36,258 nucleotides of DNA from Actinomycetota bacterium (GTDB lineage: Bacteria; Actinomycetota; Coriobacteriia; Anaerosomatales; UBA912), in NCBI GenBank assembly GCA_023488435.1, contig JAMDCK010000048.1, positions 1-36,258 of the forward strand, written 5' to 3'. The position numbers were made by a program, and so were the translations under genes. Positions 35,991-36,258 of this stretch are shown one piece after another. The notes under the pieces are model-generated. The model ran no database searches and had not been told where the DNA came from. It saw nothing but the letters and a program-made list of their open reading frames with translations. Each line of letters starts with the position of its first letter. Position 1 is the first letter of the stretch.

Positions 35991-36258
35991 TCAGCTCTTG
36001 GTCCAACCGCTGCCGCGCTCGGCTAAAGACCTGACGTCGAGCACGGTTATCTTCTGACCATCGACCTTGATGATGCTCTCCTCGGCAAGCTTGGCGAGAG
36101 CCCGAGACAGGGTCTCGGGTACGGTGCCTACGGCTGCGGCTATGTCGGCTTTCGACCTATCGAGGACGACCTCCACGCCGTCCGGTGACCTCGTACCCGA
36201 CGATAACGCCAGGTGAAGGAGGTGCGCAGCCACGCGCGAAGGCACATCCAGCCGAAGG
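35991..36258 (-). CDS. Crp/Fnr-family transcriptional regulator, C-terminal part (partial)
   Basis: The frame is open to the window edge, so the N-terminal sensor domain is outside. The visible 88 residues are the winged-helix DNA-binding domain: LRLDVPSRVAAHLLHLALSS, then the helix-turn-helix SKADIAAAVGTVPETLSRALAKL and the wing EESIIKVDGQKITVLDVRSL. Family members typically sense cAMP, oxygen through an iron-sulfur cluster, nitric oxide or haem; the ligand cannot be known from this part. The ETLSRALAKL recognition helix is typical of the Crp/Fnr family. Confidence 0.85.
   Translation of the reverse strand, partial: LRLDVPSRVAAHLLHLALSSGTRSPDGVEVVLDRSKADIAAAVGTVPETLSRALAKLAEESIIKVDGQKITVLDVRSLAERGSGWTKS

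Overview
The window is a chromosomal replication-origin region from a bacterium that is most likely an anaerobic or microaerophilic member of the Actinomycetota, perhaps Coriobacteriia or a relative. This placement is an inference. It rests on a paired WYL regulator locus of the PafB/PafC type, Feo ferrous iron uptake, a rubrerythrin, mostly GC-rich coding DNA with GTG and TTG starts, and the order rpmH-rnpA-yidD-yidC-jag-rsmG-parA-parB beside dnaA-dnaN-(DUF721)-gyrB-gyrA. I ran no database search; all calls come from motifs and gene order.

The layout is organised around the origin. Left of about 14.45 kb nearly all genes are on the minus strand: a GHKL-ATPase/winged-helix protein, dnaA, dnaN, dciA (DUF721), gyrB, a small membrane protein, gyrA, a HAD phosphatase and a MacAB-type efflux operon. 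A plus-strand bifunctional-nuclease-family gene and a broken-off minus-strand gene lie at the left edge. Right of the origin the ribosomal protein L34, RNase P, membrane insertase, Jag, RsmG and ParAB genes run on the plus strand. Genes therefore diverge from the origin on both sides. The stretch 14448-14890 holds a cluster of DnaA-box-like 9-mers, including one perfect box. The AT-rich dnaA-dnaN spacer (11737-11966) holds a box next to a TAG/TAA triplet array resembling the DnaA-trio unwinding element of Bacillus. Together they suggest a two-part origin. A near-consensus parS site lies on the first codons of rsmG. recF is absent from its usual place between dnaN and dciA.

From 20 to 27 kb there are accessory and housekeeping genes: rlmN with a 646-bp direct duplication of its 3' half, a rubredoxin-first rubrerythrin, an HtrA-like protease, a three-helix membrane protein, D-Ala-D-Ala ligase and an orphan sensor kinase. 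From 27 to 30 kb there is a feoA-feoB operon with a promoter, a possible operator and a 47-residue cysteine-rich ORF too short for routine gene calling. From 30 to 34.8 kb an exonuclease-DinG helicase fusion converges with pafC-pafB, which suggests a DNA-damage-related neighbourhood. The right end holds an unknown membrane-anchored coiled-coil protein and the C-terminal part of a Crp/Fnr-family regulator cut by the window edge.

The most promising unusual items are the GHKL/winged-helix gene lying between the origin boxes and dnaA, 12 bp upstream of dnaA; the two-part origin with a trio-like element; the rlmN duplication whose junction contains an 8-bp inverted filler; and the small cysteine-rich ORF after feoB.
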